Part shown: piece by piece, positions 6,726 to 6,764 of the stretch | Numbering within the stretch: the first letter of the stretch is position 1 | How the letters are laid out: every line of letters begins with the position of its first letter | NCBI GenBank assembly: GCA_003641645.1 | Contig: QNAZ01000043.1 | Location: 1 to 6,764, forward strand | Direction of reading: 5' to 3' | Origin: Thermodesulfobacteriota bacterium | GTDB lineage: Bacteria > Desulfobacterota > Thermodesulfobacteria > Thermodesulfobacteriales > Thermodesulfobacteriaceae | Length of the DNA stretch: 6,764 bases | The notes under the pieces: generated by a model | Databases searched by the model: none | Seen by the model: only the letters and a program-made list of their open reading frames with translations | What the model was told of the DNA's origin: nothing | Program-made: the position numbers and the translations under genes

Positions 6726-6764
6726 GAATATTTTTCCAGAATTAGTTGGTAATTATACTGCTAA
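6703..6764 (+). CDS. 5' end of a further operon gene, possibly the VWA (D-type) chelatase subunit
   Basis: An ATG at 6703, in a different frame from the bchI-like gene and overlapping its last 23 bases, opens 20 codons reading MKSFPEFKNIFPELVGNYTA with no stop before the window ends. A GAGGT ribosome site 11 bases upstream and same-strand overlap with an operon gene support it as a real start. Too little is visible to recognise a family. By position, directly after an I subunit that lacks a VWA domain, the D/CobT-like VWA partner of the chelatase is the natural expectation; this is an inference from context, not from the residues. It could instead be any other operon member. Confidence 0.55.
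   Translation, partial: MKSFPEFKNIFPELVGNYTA

Noticed and set aside
6712..6743. Direct repeat of tttccagaatt (6712-6722 and 6733-6743), 21 bases apart
   Set aside because: It lies in coding sequence, reads FPE(F/L) twice in the frame of the right-edge gene, and is short and AT-rich; two copies are not enough to call a regulatory or mobile repeat.

Overview
The window is an AT-rich (roughly one third G+C by eye), tightly packed stretch with all genes on the + strand. Codon use favours AAA, GAA, AGA and A/T third positions, and the proteins are rich in Lys, Glu and Ile. This fits a low-GC bacterium, plausibly an anaerobic thermophile such as a Thermodesulfobacteriota or Aquificota member. That assignment is an inference from composition and protein style; no rRNA or other taxonomic marker is present.

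Layout from left to right: (1) the nearly complete 3' part of a FecCD/BtuC-family ABC permease, whose reading frame runs off the left edge; (2) its ABC ATPase, 4 bases downstream; (3) the N-terminal and then (4) the C-terminal part of a CobN/BchH-type large chelatase subunit, encoded as two adjoining frames; (5) a BchI/ChlI-type AAA+ chelatase ATPase; (6) the first 20 codons of a further gene that overlaps the end of (5) and leaves the window. Spacings range from an overlap to about 15 bases, so this looks like one operon. No gene-free stretch exceeds 40 bases, and I see no terminator, riboswitch or promoter inside the window. Any promoter or riboswitch and any substrate-binding protein or TonB receptor would lie to the left.

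Working model: the ABC importer brings in a tetrapyrrole, corrinoid or metal-chelate, and the CobN-like protein, driven by the BchI-like ATPase and probably a third VWA-type subunit beginning at the right edge, inserts or removes the metal. The transporter/chelatase pairing resembles B12 or heme uptake loci. The substrate cannot be read from the sequence.

The main point of interest is the cobN break. The two halves together carry what looks like a complete CobN (803 + 496 = 1299 residues). They are separated only by a -1 frame change at a run of six G followed by TGA. The same bases form a strong Shine-Dalgarno sequence for a TTG (or GTG) restart. This could be a true two-gene split with coupled translation, programmed frameshifting, or a homopolymer sequencing error. 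Both halves also carry cysteine clusters that differ from the aerobic CobN pattern as I remember it.
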